DNA of 64,000 nt from positions 1 to 64,000 of the forward strand of contig CAKZUE010000022.1 of assembly GCA_937920635.1 (NCBI GenBank), read 5' to 3'. Under the pieces are notes generated by a model. That model saw only the letters and a list, made by a program, of their open reading frames with translations, did no database searches and was not told where the DNA came from. The stretch comes from an uncultured Bryobacteraceae bacterium (GTDB lineage: Bacteria; Acidobacteriota; Terriglobia; Bryobacterales; Bryobacteraceae). Of this stretch, positions 8,438 through 17,360 are shown one piece after another. Position 1 is the first letter of the stretch. Each line of letters opens with the position of its first letter. The position numbers were made by a program, and so were the translations under genes.

Positions 8438-10624
8438 ATGGCTGACGCGGCGCACTACGGAGAATGGATCGAGACACTATGCAGGGAGCATGGCATCGAC
8501 CGCGAGTACTGGGACATCTGGGGACGGCGCCACGAGGTTCCTGAACAGACGCTGCTGGCGATCCTGAACTCGCTGGGGTTGGAAACGCAAACGCCCGAGG
8601 CGCTGCGCGCTTCCGCGCAGGAGCGGGAAAAGGCGCGCGCCCGGCGCCCGTTGGATCCGGTGATTGTGCTGAGCGTCAATGATGCTGCGCCCTCGGTGGA
8701 GGTGCGCGCTCCGGCGGGGAGCCGCGTGGCGTTGGCGCTGTATCTGGAAGACGGCAGCGCCCGCCGGTGGGAAGCCCAGATCACGCAGGAGGCGCAGCGC
8801 GTGGCGCTGCCCGCGCCTCTGCCACTCGGCTATCACGATCTGGAAGCGGTGGTGATATTGCCCGGCGGCAGCGAGAGACGCGGCGCGCAGCGGGTGATCG
8901 TGACCCCGGACCGGGCGTGGCTTCCGGAAAAGCTTGAACGCGGCGGCAGAGCGGCGGGACTGGCGATCAGCCTGTATGGCGTGCGCAGCGCGCGCAATTG
9001 GGGCGTGGGGGACTTTACGGACCTGGCTTCCATTGTCGAATGGGCTGCGGAAGAGTTGGGCGTGGGGTTCGTGGCGCTGAATCCGCTGCATGCGATCGCG
9101 AACCGGCAGCCGTTCAACACGAGCCCGTATCTGCCGGTGTCGGTGTTCCACCGCAATTTTCTGTATCTGGATGTCGAGGCGGTGGAGGATCTGCTGCTGT
9201 GCCCGGCGGCGCGGCGGATGGTGGCGTCGCCAAAGTTTCAGGCGAAGCTGGCGGCGCTGCGGACGGCGGAGTTCGTCGAGTACGAGGAAGTGGCGCGGCT
9301 GAAGCGTGGCGTGCTGCGTCTGCTGTTCCGGCGGTTCTGGCGGGAGGAGTGGCTGAAGGGATCGGAGCGGGCGCGGGCGTTCCAGCACTGGATGGCGGAG
9401 CAGGGGCAGTTGCTGGACGATTTCGCGGTTTTCTGCGCGATGGAGGAAGTGTTCCATCTGCGCCGGCGCGACGTGTGGGTGTGGCCGCAGTGGGAGGAGG
9501 CTTACCGGGATCCGGAATCGCCCGCGGTGAGGCGGTTCGCGAAACAACATTTCAGGCGCGTTCTGTATTTCAAATACGCGCAGTGGCAGATCGACCTGCA
9601 ACTGGAGCGGGTGCAGCGTCTGGCGCGGCGCCTGGGCATGCCCGTGGGGCTGTACCACGACCTGGCGTTGGCGACGGACCGGTGCGGGGCGGATCTGTGG
9701 GCGCACCGCAAGTTTTTTGTGGAAGGCTGCCGGGTGGGCTCGCCGCCGGACGATTTCGCGCTCGAGGGGCAGGACTGGTCGTTTCCTCCGCCGAACGCGG
9801 AGGCGCACCGCGAGGACGGCTACCGGCTGTTCGCCGAGACGGTGCGGCGCAACGCACGGCACGGAGGCGCGCTGCGGATCGATCATGTGATGCGGCTGTG
9901 GCGGCTGTTCTGGATCCCCGACGGTATGCCGCCGGCGGCGGGAACTTACGTCAATGACCGCTGGGAGGACCTGGTGCGGGTGCTGGCGCTGGAAAGCGTG
10001 CGCGGGCGGTTCCTCGTAGTGGGAGAAGACCTCGGGACGGTGCCATCCGGATGCCGCGAGGCGATGGAGCGGTTCGGATTGCTCAGCTACCGGCTGTTCT
10101 ACTTCGAGAAGGGCGCGGACGGGCTTCCGCGGCGCGTGAACGAATATCCGCGCACGGCGCTGGTGTCGTCAACGACCCATGATCTGCCGACGCTGGCGGG
10201 GTTTTGGGCGGGGCGCGACATCGACGTGCGGAGGCAGACGGGCAAGCTGCGGGACGATGAGGCTTACGAGCGGCAGAAGCGGGAGCGCGTGGAGGAAAAG
10301 CGGCGGATGATTGAAGCGCTGGTGCGGGACGGTTTCCTGCCAGCGGAGTTTCCGCGCGAGGCGGCGGAGTGGACGGAGCTGACCGGCGAGCTGCACAACG
10401 CAGTGATCGGGTATCTGATGATGACGCCGGCGATGCTGATGCTGCTGAATCAAGAGGACCTGACCAAGGAAACCGAGCAGCAGAACGTGCCGGGAACGAC
10501 GCGGGAGTATCCGAACTGGCGGCGCAAGATGCTGTATTCGGTGGAGGAGCTGAGGACTTCGGCGAGGGCGCGCGATTTCGAGCGGATGATGAGGGCGTGG
10601 ATGGAGCGCAGCGGGCGGCTTTAG
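8438..10624 (+). CDS. malQ: 4-alpha-glucanotransferase (amylomaltase, GH77)
   Basis: A 728-residue glycoside hydrolase family 77 enzyme that transfers maltodextrin segments in glycogen/maltodextrin metabolism. The catalytic nucleophile aspartate is in GGALRIDHVMRLW, the acid/base region in VGEDLGTVP, and the third carboxylate in SSTTHDLPTLAGFW. An N-terminal extension (about 1-165) precedes the barrel and makes the protein longer than the roughly 500-residue Thermus-type enzymes, as in E. coli-type MalQ. The stop overlaps that of the convergent dipeptidase gene by 4 bp. No other glycogen gene is adjacent. Confidence 0.95.
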   Translation: MADAAHYGEWIETLCREHGIDREYWDIWGRRHEVPEQTLLAILNSLGLETQTPEALRASAQEREKARARRPLDPVIVLSVNDAAPSVEVRAPAGSRVALALYLEDGSARRWEAQITQEAQRVALPAPLPLGYHDLEAVVILPGGSERRGAQRVIVTPDRAWLPEKLERGGRAAGLAISLYGVRSARNWGVGDFTDLASIVEWAAEELGVGFVALNPLHAIANRQPFNTSPYLPVSVFHRNFLYLDVEAVEDLLLCPAARRMVASPKFQAKLAALRTAEFVEYEEVARLKRGVLRLLFRRFWREEWLKGSERARAFQHWMAEQGQLLDDFAVFCAMEEVFHLRRRDVWVWPQWEEAYRDPESPAVRRFAKQHFRRVLYFKYAQWQIDLQLERVQRLARRLGMPVGLYHDLALATDRCGADLWAHRKFFVEGCRVGSPPDDFALEGQDWSFPPPNAEAHREDGYRLFAETVRRNARHGGALRIDHVMRLWRLFWIPDGMPPAAGTYVNDRWEDLVRVLALESVRGRFLVVGEDLGTVPSGCREAMERFGLLSYRLFYFEKGADGLPRRVNEYPRTALVSSTTHDLPTLAGFWAGRDIDVRRQTGKLRDDEAYERQKRERVEEKRRMIEALVRDGFLPAEFPREAAEWTELTGELHNAVIGYLMMTPAMLMLLNQEDLTKETEQQNVPGTTREYPNWRRKMLYSVEELRTSARARDFERMMRAWMERSGRL

Positions 10625-11256
10625 TTGCGTGGGATGGCGCTGAAGGGGATGTCGAGGATGGGGTAGCGGGGCCAATCCTTGTAGTCGAAGTGCCACCATT
10701 CGTATTCGTAAACGGTGAAGCCCTCGCGCTCCATGGCGCGGCGGAGCAGGTCGCGGAGACGGCGGGCGCGGCGGGAACCGCCGCGGTAGCCGGGGTGGGC
10801 GCGTTCGGTCATCTCGTCGTATTTGCTGGGCATCTCGACGGTTCTGCCAGTGCGTAGATCGTAGAGGGACAGATCGACGGCGCAGCCGCGGTTATGGCGC
10901 GAGCCCTTCGCAGGGTCGGCGACGAACCGTTTCCTGTCCTCGGGAGTGGCGTCCCAGAAAAGCTTTGTGACGCTCCAGGGGCGGTAGCCGTCGAAGACGA
11001 CAATTCCATAGCCTTTTGTTTTGAGCCGCCGGTGGGCGCGCAGCAGCGCCTCCGCTGCCGGGCGCTGGAGAAAGGCGCGGGCTTCGGAATAGACCGGGCG
11101 GCCCAGAAAATTGTTGGCAGTGGCGTAGCGGATGTCGAGGCGGATGGCAGCGTCGAGGGTGGCGAGATCGACCAGATCCGGCTGCGCCGTGGCGCGGGGA
11201 TCGGCGGGGGGCTGAGCCAGCAGGGCGAGCAGAGCCAGCGGCAGAACCATATCCAT
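10621..11256 (-). CDS. D-alanyl-D-alanine dipeptidase (VanX/DdpX family)
   Basis: A 211-residue zinc peptidase with a signal peptide (about 1-15). Zinc ligands H121 and D128 lie in SRHNRGCAVDLSL, the catalytic glutamate E186 and third ligand H189 in YEYEWWHFDY, and the substrate arginine R92 in DGYRPW. In resistant Gram-positives VanX cuts D-Ala-D-Ala. Exported Gram-negative members are thought to salvage D-Ala-D-Ala from peptidoglycan turnover, and no vanH or vanA is nearby. The start at MDMVLPLALL gives a proper signal peptide; a longer frame upstream has none. Confidence 0.9.
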   Translation of the reverse strand: MDMVLPLALLALLAQPPADPRATAQPDLVDLATLDAAIRLDIRYATANNFLGRPVYSEARAFLQRPAAEALLRAHRRLKTKGYGIVVFDGYRPWSVTKLFWDATPEDRKRFVADPAKGSRHNRGCAVDLSLYDLRTGRTVEMPSKYDEMTERAHPGYRGGSRRARRLRDLLRRAMEREGFTVYEYEWWHFDYKDWPRYPILDIPFSAIPRN

Positions 11257-11359
11257 GAGTGTAAGCGGCCCCGTTTCCAGTTGGAGGAAGAGCGGATGTA
11301 AACTGATCGGTTCCGGCGCCCGGCGTAGTTGAGATTGGCGCGCGGAGAAGAGAGGCCTC

Positions 11360-12127
11360 ATGCAATATCACATCAGCCGGCAGGGCCAAACCTATGGACC
11401 GTATCCTGCCGAAGATGTCAAGAGAATGCTTGGTGAAGGGAGGCTCTTGCCTGCCGATCTCTGCTGGACGGAGGGCATGGCTGGGTGGGAGCCGTTGGGC
11501 AAGGTGATGGGCGCGGCGGCAGCCCCGGCAGCGCCTGCGCCGCCGCCTGCGGCGCGGCCGGCGCCCATGCAGGCCGCTCCGCCTCAACGCTCGATGCCCG
11601 TGCAGGGGCCGCAACCGGGCGCGCAGCCCTATACGCCGCGGCCGCAGCAGGCCCCGGGATGGCAGGGCCAGCCCGTGCAGGCGGCCTGGGCAGCGGGCGG
11701 CCAGTGGCCGGCGCCTCCGGACATGCACTGGGCGGCGGTGCTGCTGCTGTCGATGGTTACTTGCGGAATCTTTGGACTGGTCTGGTTCTACAAGCAGGCG
11801 GCGTTCGTCAAAAGGCTCGACCCCAGGAACCAGGCGATCCAGTTTTTCTTCGGCTATATAGCCGTGCTTTTCGCCAGCATCCTGATTTCATTCATGGGCC
11901 GGCTGACGACGCTGCTCATCATCAATTTTTTGCTGCCATGGGCTGCTCTGGCGCTGCTTCTGGCAGCCGTATTCTCCATGCGCACCGTTTTGCAGCGCCA
12001 TTATAATACGGTAGAGAATATTGGCTTGCGGCTGGGGCCGGTGATGACATTTTTCTTCAATATGCTCTATTTCCAGTATCACTTTTCCCGGATCAACCGG
12101 TGGAAAAAGACGGGGCAGCTTGCCTGA
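11360..12127 (+). CDS. GYF-domain (DUF4339) membrane protein
   Basis: A 255-residue protein. Residues 1-50 form a GYF_2/DUF4339 domain, recognised by MQYHISRQGQTYGPYP and the DLCWTEGMAGWEPLG end. A proline/alanine/glutamine-rich linker (about 52-120) follows, then a membrane domain with three to four hydrophobic segments (VLLLSMVTCGIFGLVWFYKQ, FFFGYIAVLFASILISF, LIINFLLPWAALALLLA) resembling DUF4234. The linker is low complexity. Such proteins are common but unassigned; the GYF domain may bind proline-rich peptides. It is divergent from the dipeptidase gene and ends just before the DUF2752 gene. Confidence 0.8.
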   Translation: MQYHISRQGQTYGPYPAEDVKRMLGEGRLLPADLCWTEGMAGWEPLGKVMGAAAAPAAPAPPPAARPAPMQAAPPQRSMPVQGPQPGAQPYTPRPQQAPGWQGQPVQAAWAAGGQWPAPPDMHWAAVLLLSMVTCGIFGLVWFYKQAAFVKRLDPRNQAIQFFFGYIAVLFASILISFMGRLTTLLIINFLLPWAALALLLAAVFSMRTVLQRHYNTVENIGLRLGPVMTFFFNMLYFQYHFSRINRWKKTGQLA

Positions 12128-12128
12128 A

Positions 12129-12410
12129 ATGAAACGTGCGGCGGCGGCAGCCGCGGCTCTCGCGGCGGCGGCGTGCCTGTACTTCTTCGACCCGGCTTCG
12201 TCGCCGTGGTATCCGCCGTGCCTGATCCGGCTGTACACGGGCTGGAACTGCCCGGGATGCGGTGCGACGCGCGCGCTGCACGCCCTGCTGCACCTGCGCG
12301 TGGCGGAAGCGTGGAGCCTGAATCCGTTGTGGACCTCGGGAGCGCCCGTGCTGGCGGCGTGGGGCGCCTGGAGGCTGCTGAAGAGCCTGCGGCGGAGGAC
12401 AGAAGCGTGA
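12129..12410 (+). CDS. DUF2752 small membrane protein
   Basis: A 93-residue protein of the DUF2752 family, recognised by the motif W-N-C-P-G-C-G-A-T-R-A-L-H-A-L-L-H in the middle. One N-terminal hydrophobic segment (residues 4-20) and a second near 65-80 suggest a small inner-membrane protein. The two cysteines of CPGCG suggest metal or disulphide chemistry, but the function is unknown. A TTG three codons upstream would overlap the previous gene; the ATG is preferred. Its stop overlaps the galactokinase start (GTGA). Confidence 0.82.
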   Translation: MKRAAAAAAALAAAACLYFFDPASSPWYPPCLIRLYTGWNCPGCGATRALHALLHLRVAEAWSLNPLWTSGAPVLAAWGAWRLLKSLRRRTEA

Positions 12411-13540
12411 GCGCCACGGGAAGGCAGGGCAGGGTTGCCGTGCCGGGGCGGGTGAACCTGATCGGCGAGCACATCGATTATCACGGTCTGGCAGTGCTGC
12501 CGATGGCATTGGACCGGCGCGTGGAAGTGGAGTGGGAGGCATTGGATGACGCGTTTGTCAGGGCATCCAGTGCTGGCTTTGAAGACCGCGAGTTCCGGCT
12601 CGACGCGGCTGTCGAGTCATGGGCGCCCGGCGACTGGGGCAACTATGTGAAAGCCGCGGCCGCGGCGGTGCTCGGAAAATGGCGTCTGAAGCGGGGCGCC
12701 GCCTTGCGCGTCCGCTCTTCCCTTCCCGTGGCCGCCGGACTCTCGTCTTCGACGGCGCTGATGACGGCGTGCACGCTGGCGCTGCTGGAGGCCAACGATG
12801 TTCACGCAAGTTTTGACGAATTGATGGAAGTGCTGCCGGAGGGCGAGTATTTCGTGGGCACGCGCGGCGGGGGGATGGACCACGCAGCGGTGCTGGGAGC
12901 GCGGGAAGCGTGCGCGCTGCTCGTGGAATTTGAGCCGGCGCGCATCGAGCCGGTCCCTGTTCCGAAGGGTTGGACATTCCTGGTTGCCGACAGCGGCGTG
13001 AAGGCTGAGAAGTCGGCGGCGGTGAAGGCGGAATACAACGAGCGGCGCTTCGCAGGGCAGCGCGCGGCGGAACGGCTGGGGTTCGCCGGGATCCGGCAGG
13101 CGCTGGAACAGGCGGGCGCGGAGGAATTGCTCCGCATGGCGCGGGCGCGCCTGGAGGGAATCGAGAAGCGCTGTCTGCTGCATGTCGTGGGCGAGGCGGA
13201 GAGGGTGAGAAGCGCTGTGGCGGCGATGCGCGGGGCGGATGCGGAACGGTTCGGGCGGCTGCTGAATGAATCGCATGAAAGCCTGCGGGATCTGTTGCGC
13301 GTGAGCTGCGCCGAACTGGACAGGCTGGTCGAGGCGGCCCGCGAATCCGGCGCATTGGGAGCGCGGCTGACGGGCGCAGGCTTCGGGGGCGCGGCGGTGG
13401 TGTTCTGCCTGCAAGCGCAGGCGGAGCGCGTGGCGGCGGGAATCGAAGAGAAGTTTTACAACAGCGCCGCTGGAGCAAAGATGTTCCGCGCCGTCCCGTC
13501 GGCGGGTGCGCTGGAGCTCATTGCCAGAGGCGGCGGGTAA
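12407..13540 (+). CDS. Galactokinase-type GHMP kinase
   Basis: A 377-residue kinase starting at a GTG that overlaps the previous stop, with GGAGG a proper distance upstream. The galactokinase signature GRVNLIGEHIDYHG (residues 14-27) is intact. The ATP-binding GHMP motif is AAGLSSSTAL and the third motif is LTGAGFGGAAVV; the catalytic aspartate is likely that of GGGMDHAA. It would phosphorylate galactose or a related sugar at C1. No galT or galE is adjacent. The convergent symporter gene overlaps it by 23 bp, so transported sugar feeding into it is conceivable. The family is firm; galactose specificity is not proven. Confidence 0.88.
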   Translation: MSATGRQGRVAVPGRVNLIGEHIDYHGLAVLPMALDRRVEVEWEALDDAFVRASSAGFEDREFRLDAAVESWAPGDWGNYVKAAAAAVLGKWRLKRGAALRVRSSLPVAAGLSSSTALMTACTLALLEANDVHASFDELMEVLPEGEYFVGTRGGGMDHAAVLGAREACALLVEFEPARIEPVPVPKGWTFLVADSGVKAEKSAAVKAEYNERRFAGQRAAERLGFAGIRQALEQAGAEELLRMARARLEGIEKRCLLHVVGEAERVRSAVAAMRGADAERFGRLLNESHESLRDLLRVSCAELDRLVEAARESGALGARLTGAGFGGAAVVFCLQAQAERVAAGIEEKFYNSAAGAKMFRAVPSAGALELIARGGG

Positions 13541-15320
13541 CGCGGATGAGCACGGTTCCGCTGATCGCGAAGACGAGAGCCAGCGCCATCGCGTAGTTCC
13601 AGCGCCCGTAGAGCACGTTGCCGACGGTGAAAAGCCCCGACCAGATGACGATGCTGCCCGAGAGCCAGCCGACGAGCGACAGCGGGATGTTATCGACCCG
13701 CGACCATTCAGCCGCTTCCTTTTCCGAAATGCCGGCCATTTGGCGGACCTTGCGCCAGCCGGGCCCTGAGGGATGCACCTTGCGATAAAAACGGACGAGC
13801 GCTTCCGAGTCGGTCTGCGGACCCGCATAGGCGACGATCAGCCAGCAGATGGTGGTGCAAAGCACGGTGAGGAAAAGTTCCTGGTGCGTGCCGATGCTGA
13901 TGCCGTTTCTGCGGAGCACGAGGAAGACGAGTGAAACGGCGAAGGAACTGATCATGGCGGCGATTTCGCACCATGCCGTAATGCGCCACCAGAACCAGCG
14001 CAGCAGATACAGCAGGCCGGTGCCCGCACCGACCTGAAGCATGATGTTGAACGTGTCCTGGGCCGTTTCCAGAAAGAAGACAAGACACGAAGAGACGACA
14101 AACAGAAGGATCGTGGAGATACGGCCGGCAAAGACATAGTGCTTTTCGTCGCGGCCGGGACGCAGGAAGCGCCGGTAAAAATCGTGAACCATGTACGAGG
14201 CGCCCCAGTTCAAGTGCGTGAGGATGGTGGAGGAGTTGGCGGCGATGAGCCCTCCGAGCATGAGGCCCATCCAGCCTGCGGGCAGGAACTTCAGCATGGC
14301 GGGGTAGGCGATGTCGTGGCCGATGAGGGAGGGGTCCACGTGCGGGAACGCCCGCTGGATGTCAGCGAGTGTCGGAAAGACGATCAGAGAGGCGAGCCCG
14401 GTCAGCATCCACGGCCAGGGGCGCAGGACGTAATGGGCGAGGTTGAAGAAGAGCGTGCCGCCGAGCGCGTCTTTTTCCGAGCGAGAGGCGAGCATGCGCT
14501 GGGCGATGTAGGAGCCGCCGCCGGGCTCGGCGCCCGGGTACCAGACGGCCCACCACTGGATGGCCAGCGGCATGATGAAGACGGCGGTGGCCAGTTCCCA
14601 GTTGTTGGTGAAGTCCGGCAGCATGGCGAGGTAGTTGACCTTCCCGGACGCCTGCAAGGCGCTGACTTTCTCGACCAGCCCGGAAAGCCCGCCCACCTGC
14701 GGCAGCGTGACAGCAAAATAGGCGGCGGCGATCACCGAGCCCATCATGAGAAAGAACTGAATCATGTCGATGACCAGCACGCCCCACAGGCCTGAGTGCG
14801 CGGCGAAAACGACATTCAGAAGGCCGACGGCCAGCAGCGTCTGCCAGCGCTCAAAGCCGAACAGCACGCCGGCGATCTTGCACGCGGCGAGGTTGACGCT
14901 GGCCATGATGATGCAGTTAAAGAGGAAGCCAAGATAGACGGCACGGAATCCGCGCACGGCGCTGGCGGCTTTTCCGGCGTAGCGGAGTTCGTAAAATTCG
15001 AGATCCGTAAGCACGCCGGAACGGCGCCAGAGGCGCGCATAAAAGAAGACCGTGGCGACGCCGGTGAGCGTGAAGGCCCACCACTGCCAGTTGCCGGCCA
15101 CGCCCTGCGTGCGGACGAAGTTGGTGACGAGGTTGGGCGTGTCGCTGGAGAACGTGGTGGCCACCATGGACAGGCCGGCCAGCCACCAGGGCACGGACCG
15201 GCCGGAGGCGAAAAACTCCGCCGTATTCTTGCCGGAGCGCTTGCCGAAGAACAGCGCGGGCGTGAAGCAGAGCAGAAGGGATCCGATGGCAATGAACCAG
15301 TCGAGGGCGGTGAGGGTCAT
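13518..15320 (-). CDS. Sodium:solute symporter (SSS family)
   Basis: A 600-residue polytopic inner-membrane transporter with about 13-14 hydrophobic segments. It shows the family pattern: N-terminal FFGKRSGKNTAEFFASGRSVPWWLAGLSM followed by the sodium-site serines of TTFSSDTPN, and the later LMLGGLIAANSSTILTHLNW segment. The start is at MTLTALDWF; the long in-frame upstream extension is not membrane-like. Substrate unknown: sugars, acids and vitamins all occur in this family. The 3' end overlaps the galactokinase gene on the other strand. Confidence 0.92.
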   Translation of the reverse strand: MTLTALDWFIAIGSLLLCFTPALFFGKRSGKNTAEFFASGRSVPWWLAGLSMVATTFSSDTPNLVTNFVRTQGVAGNWQWWAFTLTGVATVFFYARLWRRSGVLTDLEFYELRYAGKAASAVRGFRAVYLGFLFNCIIMASVNLAACKIAGVLFGFERWQTLLAVGLLNVVFAAHSGLWGVLVIDMIQFFLMMGSVIAAAYFAVTLPQVGGLSGLVEKVSALQASGKVNYLAMLPDFTNNWELATAVFIMPLAIQWWAVWYPGAEPGGGSYIAQRMLASRSEKDALGGTLFFNLAHYVLRPWPWMLTGLASLIVFPTLADIQRAFPHVDPSLIGHDIAYPAMLKFLPAGWMGLMLGGLIAANSSTILTHLNWGASYMVHDFYRRFLRPGRDEKHYVFAGRISTILLFVVSSCLVFFLETAQDTFNIMLQVGAGTGLLYLLRWFWWRITAWCEIAAMISSFAVSLVFLVLRRNGISIGTHQELFLTVLCTTICWLIVAYAGPQTDSEALVRFYRKVHPSGPGWRKVRQMAGISEKEAAEWSRVDNIPLSLVGWLSGSIVIWSGLFTVGNVLYGRWNYAMALALVFAISGTVLIRVTRRLWQ

Positions 15321-15624
15321 GCGAGTGCTCAGAGGTTGAGCATAACGCAAAGGAGAAGCGAAACGGGCGTGGAACCCGTGCCTGGAGGGGCACGAATGCG
15401 GGGCTGGACGGAGACCGCGGCGCCGCCAGGGGCCGGCGGGCAACGGCGGGGTTCCGCCCCTGCGGGTCGCGATGGATTGCCATCCGCGGCCCCGGCCCTG
15501 TCATGCGGCGGCTGCCAGCGTGCCATGGCAGGGGAGAAACGGGCGCTCAAGCGGAGCGAAGTATTTGCATGCCCTGTTTATATTTTATTTCTTTTCAAGC
15601 GCTTCCCCCCAAAAAATTCAGTGC

Positions 15625-15653
15625 TTGACAGATCACGCGGACAGATTTATTCT
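15625..15653 (+). promoter_or_regulatory. Sigma70-type promoter, TTGACA-17-TATTCT
   Basis: A perfect -35 TTGACA (15625-15630) is followed by a 17-bp spacer and TATTCT (15648-15653) in an AT-rich pocket that contrasts with the surrounding GC-rich DNA. It lies about 60 bp upstream of the secreted-protein gene at 15714, which has a strong GGAGG ribosome-binding site. In the rest of the 390-bp gap from 15321 I see no gene. Confidence 0.7.
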
Positions 15654-15713
15654 CATTTCGGGCGAGCATCCGTGCCTGGGCGTTTCCGATATTCAGGAAA
15701 GGAGGGTTCCAAA

Positions 15714-16667
15714 ATGGGGGTTCGCATACTCATGTGGGCTATGGCGGTGCTCTTTCAGTGCGCCGTCCTGCCAGCCACGGACTTGAACCCGGCGAGCCGG
15801 TTTTCCCTGCCGCCGTCCGTCATCGGTGGCGCGGGCGCACGGGTCAGGGAAATGAAAGCCGGGCCCGGCGGTCTTTGGTTCCTGGTCGAATCAGGGGATC
15901 AGCGCCCGGGCGCGGTCGTTCAAACTGATTTCTCAGGGCAAGTGTTGTCCGTCAACGCGATCCCTTCAGACGCCCGCCTGCTGGGGCTGGCGGCAACACC
16001 CACTGGCGCTTCTGTGTTGCTGGGGACGAGAGGAGGACCGCTGCTGAAATCCTTCTCCTCAAACGGTGGCTCCGGGACGGAATTGAAATTGAATTGTGCG
16101 TTCGCTGGCGGGCTCTTTTCTCTGGGGGGCAATCCTGCCACGGTCTGTTCGGATGGAAGAATCGCGGTGCACAAGAATGGGCGTCAACAGGAGTTTCCGT
16201 CCTGGGCGCGGAAGGGCGCTTACTCATTGGACGTCGGCGACGGGCAGGTGGCCTTTGTGGACTGGGAAACCGCGAAGATCCTGGTGCAAGACCTGAATTC
16301 AGGGTCGATCCGCTCCCTGGATGTCGCAGCGCCGGAGATTCAGGAGGCGCTCGAGCGGGCGAGGAACAACAGGGCAAACCTGGAACAGTTATTGTCACCG
16401 TCGGATCCCCCTCCGGGAAACCCAATCGTGGTGATGGATGCCGCCAGCAGAGGCGCGGAAATGTGTCTTCTCATCTGGCCCTATCACAAGGATGCCGGTC
16501 CGGGCGTGGTGTGCCTGAATCGCACCGGCGAGATCACGGGGCGCTGGCGGTGCCTCACACCGCCGGACCAGCTCGTGCACGAGCTCATGCACAAGATTGC
16601 GGTCTCGAACGAGGGCGACTTATATCTCTGTTCCACACGCGGGAATGTTTTCCGATACAGGCATTGA
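15714..16667 (+). CDS. Secreted protein of unknown function, propeller-like
   Basis: A 317-residue protein with a signal peptide (about 1-22, ALPATD-like end). I do not recognise the family. Short repeated strand-turn segments such as GGLWFLVES, GDGQVAFVDWETAKILV and EGDLYLCSTRGNVFRY look like blades of a beta-propeller of the type seen in secreted lipoprotein or 6-bladed proteins. It has an unusually clear promoter and ribosome-binding site for this window, suggesting good expression as a single gene. It converges on the otn operon. Confidence 0.7.
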   Translation: MGVRILMWAMAVLFQCAVLPATDLNPASRFSLPPSVIGGAGARVREMKAGPGGLWFLVESGDQRPGAVVQTDFSGQVLSVNAIPSDARLLGLAATPTGASVLLGTRGGPLLKSFSSNGGSGTELKLNCAFAGGLFSLGGNPATVCSDGRIAVHKNGRQQEFPSWARKGAYSLDVGDGQVAFVDWETAKILVQDLNSGSIRSLDVAAPEIQEALERARNNRANLEQLLSPSDPPPGNPIVVMDAASRGAEMCLLIWPYHKDAGPGVVCLNRTGEITGRWRCLTPPDQLVHELMHKIAVSNEGDLYLCSTRGNVFRYRH

Positions 16668-16745
16668 GCGCGCGGCACCGCGTGTGGGCAAGCTGGTGCG
16701 AGAGCCGCCCAAATCCGCTGTCGAATCCGGGTGGATCAGCGATGG

Positions 16746-17357
16746 TCAGAGGAGTTGCCGGATTTCGTCCGGCGTGAGCAGGCGGACGCGTTCCTGGCGG
16801 AGCTGGAAAAACAGCCGCGCGGTCTGCTCCAGTTCCTCAGCGCGGTCGGCGGCTTCTTCGATGGTGGCGCCGCAGGCGACGAGCCCGTGATTGCGCAGCA
16901 GGAGCACATTGGCGCTCGCGATCCGGGCGCCGATCTCCTCCGCGAGCGAAACCGCTCCAGGGCGGTGGTACGCAACGACTCCCAGCGGATGGACCCGCAT
17001 GAAATAGTAAGGCGTGAGGGCGGGCAGAGGCTCCTGCTCGGAAAGATTCTCAAGACAGGAAAGGGCGGTGGCGTAAAAAGAGTGCAAATGAACGATGGCG
17101 TGCAAGTCGGGACGGGCGCGATAGATCGCCAGATGAAACGGGAATTCCTTGGTGGGGCGGTTTTCGTTCCGCGATTCTCCCTCCAGTGAGAGGCAGGCCA
17201 GATCGCCGGGCGAGAGGTTTTCGAGCGGCCTGCCGGTGGGCGTAAGCCAGACAAGATCGCCGGCCCGGACGCTGAGGTTGCCTGTCGAGCCGTGCGCGTA
17301 GCCGCGCCGGTGCAGCGAGCGGGCCACGGAGCACAGTGCTTCGGTCAGTTCGGGCAT
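16746..17357 (-). CDS. otnC: Class II aldolase/adducin family, OtnC-like
   Basis: A 203-residue enzyme of the L-fuculose-phosphate aldolase fold. The zinc ligands H90, H92 and H157 and the catalytic acid E71 (TKEFPFH, IVHLHSFYA, LLRNHGLVA) are all present. Next to an OtnK kinase it most likely decarboxylates 3-oxo-tetronate 4-phosphate to dihydroxyacetone phosphate, the role shown for OtnC in four-carbon acid-sugar catabolism. It is 3 bp downstream of otnK and last in the operon. The alternative is a general sugar-phosphate aldolase. Confidence 0.85.
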   Translation of the reverse strand: MPELTEALCSVARSLHRRGYAHGSTGNLSVRAGDLVWLTPTGRPLENLSPGDLACLSLEGESRNENRPTKEFPFHLAIYRARPDLHAIVHLHSFYATALSCLENLSEQEPLPALTPYYFMRVHPLGVVAYHRPGAVSLAEEIGARIASANVLLLRNHGLVACGATIEEAADRAEELEQTARLFFQLRQERVRLLTPDEIRQLL

Positions 17358-17360
17358 GGA

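Noticed and set aside
10621-11256. Vancomycin resistance locus
   Set aside because: Only a VanX-type dipeptidase is present; no vanH, vanA or vanS/R. The exported Gram-negative form fits peptidoglycan recycling.
14796-16667. Long rightward frame of 623 codons across the symporter gene
   Set aside because: It is the shadow of the symporter gene; residue composition is low complexity and it crosses a promoter and the secreted-protein gene start in the same frame, which is the real gene from 15714.
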